From NCBI GenBank assembly GCA_913775005.1, contig CAJYKY010000447.1, forward strand, positions 1 through 5,802: a stretch of 5,802 nucleotides of DNA, given 5' to 3'. The notes below the pieces were generated by a model, which saw nothing but the letters and a program-made list of their open reading frames with translations, did no database searches and was not told the DNA's origin. Positions 4,059-5,802 of this stretch are shown in pieces. Within the stretch, counting starts at the first letter, position 1. Each line of letters starts with the position of its first letter. This DNA is from an uncultured Achromobacter sp. (GTDB lineage: Bacteria; Pseudomonadota; Gammaproteobacteria; Burkholderiales; Burkholderiaceae_B). A program made the translations under genes and the position numbers.

Positions 4059-5802
4059 ATGCCCGATCCCCAATCTCCCGCCCCTTCCGATTCCCGCCCT
4101 GACGACCGCAGCGATGCCCGTCCCGACGCGCGTCCCGACCCGCTCGCCGATCTGAACCCCGCCCAGCGCGAGGCCGCCGAATTTGGCGTGGCCGGTGCGG
4201 GCGGTGATGGCGGTCCCTTGCTGGTAATTGCCGGCGCGGGCTCGGGCAAAACCAACACGCTGGCGCACCGGGTCGCGCACCTGATCCTGAACGGTGCCGA
4301 CCCGCAACGCATGTTGCTGCTGACGTTCTCCCGCCGCGCTGCGCAGGAAATGGATCGCCGGGTGGGCTCGGTGTTGCAGCGGGTCATGAATCTGCGCGGC
4401 TCGCAGCAGGCGCCGTCCTTGCCTTGGGCGGGCACGTTCCACGCCATCGGCGCGCGGCTCTTGCGCGATTGCGCGCTGCGCATCGGCTTGTCGGAAGCCT
4501 TCACCATCCATGACCGGGGCGACGCCGAAGACCTGATGGGCATGGTCCGGCATGAACAGGGCCTGTCGTCCACCAAGTCGCGTTTTCCGCTGAAGGGCAC
4601 GTGCCTTGCAATCTATTCCCGCGTCGTCAATAGCCAGACGCCGGTGGCGGATGTATTGAAGTCCACGTTTCCGTGGTGCGCGCAATGGGAAGACGAACTG
4701 AAGACGCTGTTTCGCGGCTATGTGGCCGCCAAGCAGGATCAGCAAGTGCTGGACTACGACGACTTGCTGCTCTATTGGGCCGAGATGATGTCGGACCCGG
4801 GCATTGCCGCCGATGTCGGCGGGCGCTTTGACCATGTGCTGGTCGATGAATACCAGGACACCAATCGGCTGCAATCGGCCATCTTGCTGGCCATGAAGCC
4901 CGACGGCCGCGGGCTGACGGTGGTGGGCGACGATGCGCAGTCGATCTATTCCTTCCGCGCCGCCACCGTGCGCAACATCCTGGACTTTCCCAATCAGTTT
5001 CCCGCGCCCGCGCGTGTCATCACGCTGGACCGCAACTATCGCTCGACGCAACCGATCCTGAACGCATCGAATGCCGTCATCGGCCTGGCCACGGAACGCT
5101 ACGCCAAAGACTTGTGGACCGACCGCACATCGTCGCAACTGCCCGAACTGGTCACGGTCAGCGATGAAGCCGGGCAGGCGCGCTGGGTGGCCGATCAGGT
5201 CCTGGCGCAGCGCGAGGGCGGCGCCACGTTGAAATCGCAAGCCGCGCTGTTTCGCACGTCCAGCCACAGCGCGGCATTGGAACTGGAACTGACGCGCCGG
5301 AACATTCCCTTCGTGAAATTTGGCGGGCTGCGCTTTCTGGAAGCCGCGCACGTCAAAGACCTGCTGTCGCTGCTGCGCTGGGCCGAAAACCCGCGTGGCC
5401 GCATGGCGGGTTTCCGCGTGGCGCAACTGATGCCGGGCATCGGCCCTGCCACGGCGGGCAAACTCATGGACGCCATGTCCGCGTCCGCCGAACCCTTGCA
5501 GGCGCTGCGCGAATTCAAACCCGGCGCGGCCGCGCAGGAAGAGTGGAGCGCGTTTGCCGACACCTATGCCGCCTTGTGCGACCCGGCCTTGCGCTGGCCC
5601 GCCGATGTGGACCTGGCGCTGCGCTGGTACGCCGGTCAGCTTGAACGGCTGTACGACGATGCGCGCGTGCGCAAGACCGATCTGGATCAGCTGGTGCGTC
5701 TGGCGGCGGGCTATCCCACGCGCGAACGCTTCCTGACCGAACTCACGCTGGATCCGCCCGACGCCACCAGCGACGAATCCGGCGCGCCGTCGCGCGATGA
5801 AG
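4059..5802 (+). CDS. UvrD/Rep/PcrA-like superfamily 1A ATP-dependent DNA helicase (3' end cut by the window)
   Basis: The first 581 residues of an SF1A helicase, which moves 3'-5' on single-stranded DNA using ATP and acts in repair or replication restart. Motifs in order: Q motif LNPAQREA at 32-39, Walker A AGAGSGKT at 58-65 (Lys64), motif Ia LLTFSRRAAQEM at 87-98, motif Ib GTFHAIG at 125-131, Walker B LVDEYQDTN at 261-269 (Asp263, Glu264), motif III VVGDDAQSIYSFRAA at 288-302 and motif IV LDRNYRST at 323-330. Domain 2A begins around 360, with IPFVKFGGLRFLEAAHVKD at 416-434. Motifs V and VI, needed for activity, lie beyond the window. Residues 1-30 are a Pro/Asp/Arg-rich, probably disordered tail. 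ATG 4059 is the only standard start after the in-frame TAA at 4008-4010, but its Shine-Dalgarno is poor. SRRAA replaces the TNKAA usual in UvrD, Rep and PcrA, so I assign the family and not one of those gene names. Confidence 0.92.
   Translation, partial: MPDPQSPAPSDSRPDDRSDARPDARPDPLADLNPAQREAAEFGVAGAGGDGGPLLVIAGAGSGKTNTLAHRVAHLILNGADPQRMLLLTFSRRAAQEMDRRVGSVLQRVMNLRGSQQAPSLPWAGTFHAIGARLLRDCALRIGLSEAFTIHDRGDAEDLMGMVRHEQGLSSTKSRFPLKGTCLAIYSRVVNSQTPVADVLKSTFPWCAQWEDELKTLFRGYVAAKQDQQVLDYDDLLLYWAEMMSDPGIAADVGGRFDHVLVDEYQDTNRLQSAILLAMKPDGRGLTVVGDDAQSIYSFRAATVRNILDFPNQFPAPARVITLDRNYRSTQPILNASNAVIGLATERYAKDLWTDRTSSQLPELVTVSDEAGQARWVADQVLAQREGGATLKSQAALFRTSSHSAALELELTRRNIPFVKFGGLRFLEAAHVKDLLSLLRWAENPRGRMAGFRVAQLMPGIGPATAGKLMDAMSASAEPLQALREFKPGAAAQEEWSAFADTYAALCDPALRWPADVDLALRWYAGQLERLYDDARVRKTDLDQLVRLAAGYPTRERFLTELTLDPPDATSDESGAPSRDE
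4095..4142 (+). repeat. 12-bp tandem repeat in the helicase N-terminal tail
   Basis: CGTCCCGAC begins at 4119 and again at 4131 as adjacent 12-base units, and the related CGCCCTGAC begins at 4095, two units earlier in phase. They encode the repeated Arg-Pro-Asp units of the disordered tail (residues 13-27). A unit length divisible by three keeps the frame, so copy number could vary between strains without harming the helicase core. Confidence 0.6.

Noticed and set aside
3933..5426. A 497-codon open frame on the minus strand opposite the helicase
   Set aside because: The plus strand carries all expected SF1A motifs in order. The antisense translation is Arg/Gln/Ala-rich low-complexity sequence without a family motif, so it is a shadow frame.
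1..5802. Signs of a novel defence, mobile or RNA-based system
   Set aside because: The genes are full-length members of familiar families apart from the window-cut helicase, with uniform base composition. There are no array-type repeats, transposase, integrase, att-like sites or toxin-antitoxin pair. A UvrD-like helicase beside a DUF72 gene is not by itself evidence for a defence system.

Overview
This is a GC-rich window from what looks like a betaproteobacterium. The protein style, the strong G/C third-position bias and the gene content suggest Alcaligenaceae (Achromobacter/Bordetella-like), but this is a judgement from sequence character, not a database match. It holds four protein-coding genes, the last cut by the window edge, with short intergenic spaces. 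I see no tRNA, rRNA, CRISPR array, insertion sequence, phage gene or defence cassette.

Layout: (1) Positions 1-125 are a non-coding stretch downstream of gabT with two inverted repeats, one of them terminator-like for the minus strand. (2) 126-1388 (-) encodes a class-III PLP aminotransferase, best called 4-aminobutyrate aminotransferase GabT. (3) 1389-1484 is a divergent intergenic region with a GAACCA direct repeat, the likely operator. (4) 1485-2978 (+) encodes a MocR/GabR-type regulator: an N-terminal GntR winged helix fused to an aminotransferase-like PLP domain, apparently starting at TTG. (5) 2979-3030 is a convergent junction with a perfect 9-bp hairpin overlapping the regulator's stop codon. 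(6) 3031-3945 (-) encodes a DUF72 (YecE-like) protein of unknown function. (7) 3946-4058 is a second divergent intergenic region with a small AT-rich island. (8) 4059 to the right edge (+) encodes the first 581 residues of a superfamily 1A UvrD/Rep/PcrA-like helicase.

How they work together: gabT and the regulator form a classic divergent target/regulator pair. The regulator probably senses GABA or a related omega-amino acid as a PLP adduct and controls gabT from the shared intergenic region. The DUF72 protein and the helicase are not obviously connected to GABA metabolism; they diverge from each other and are probably neighbours by chance.

I did not find an undescribed system. The observations most worth checking are the apparent loss of one of the two effector-binding arginines known from Bacillus subtilis GabR, and the candidate operator repeats, one of which lies inside the regulator's coding sequence.
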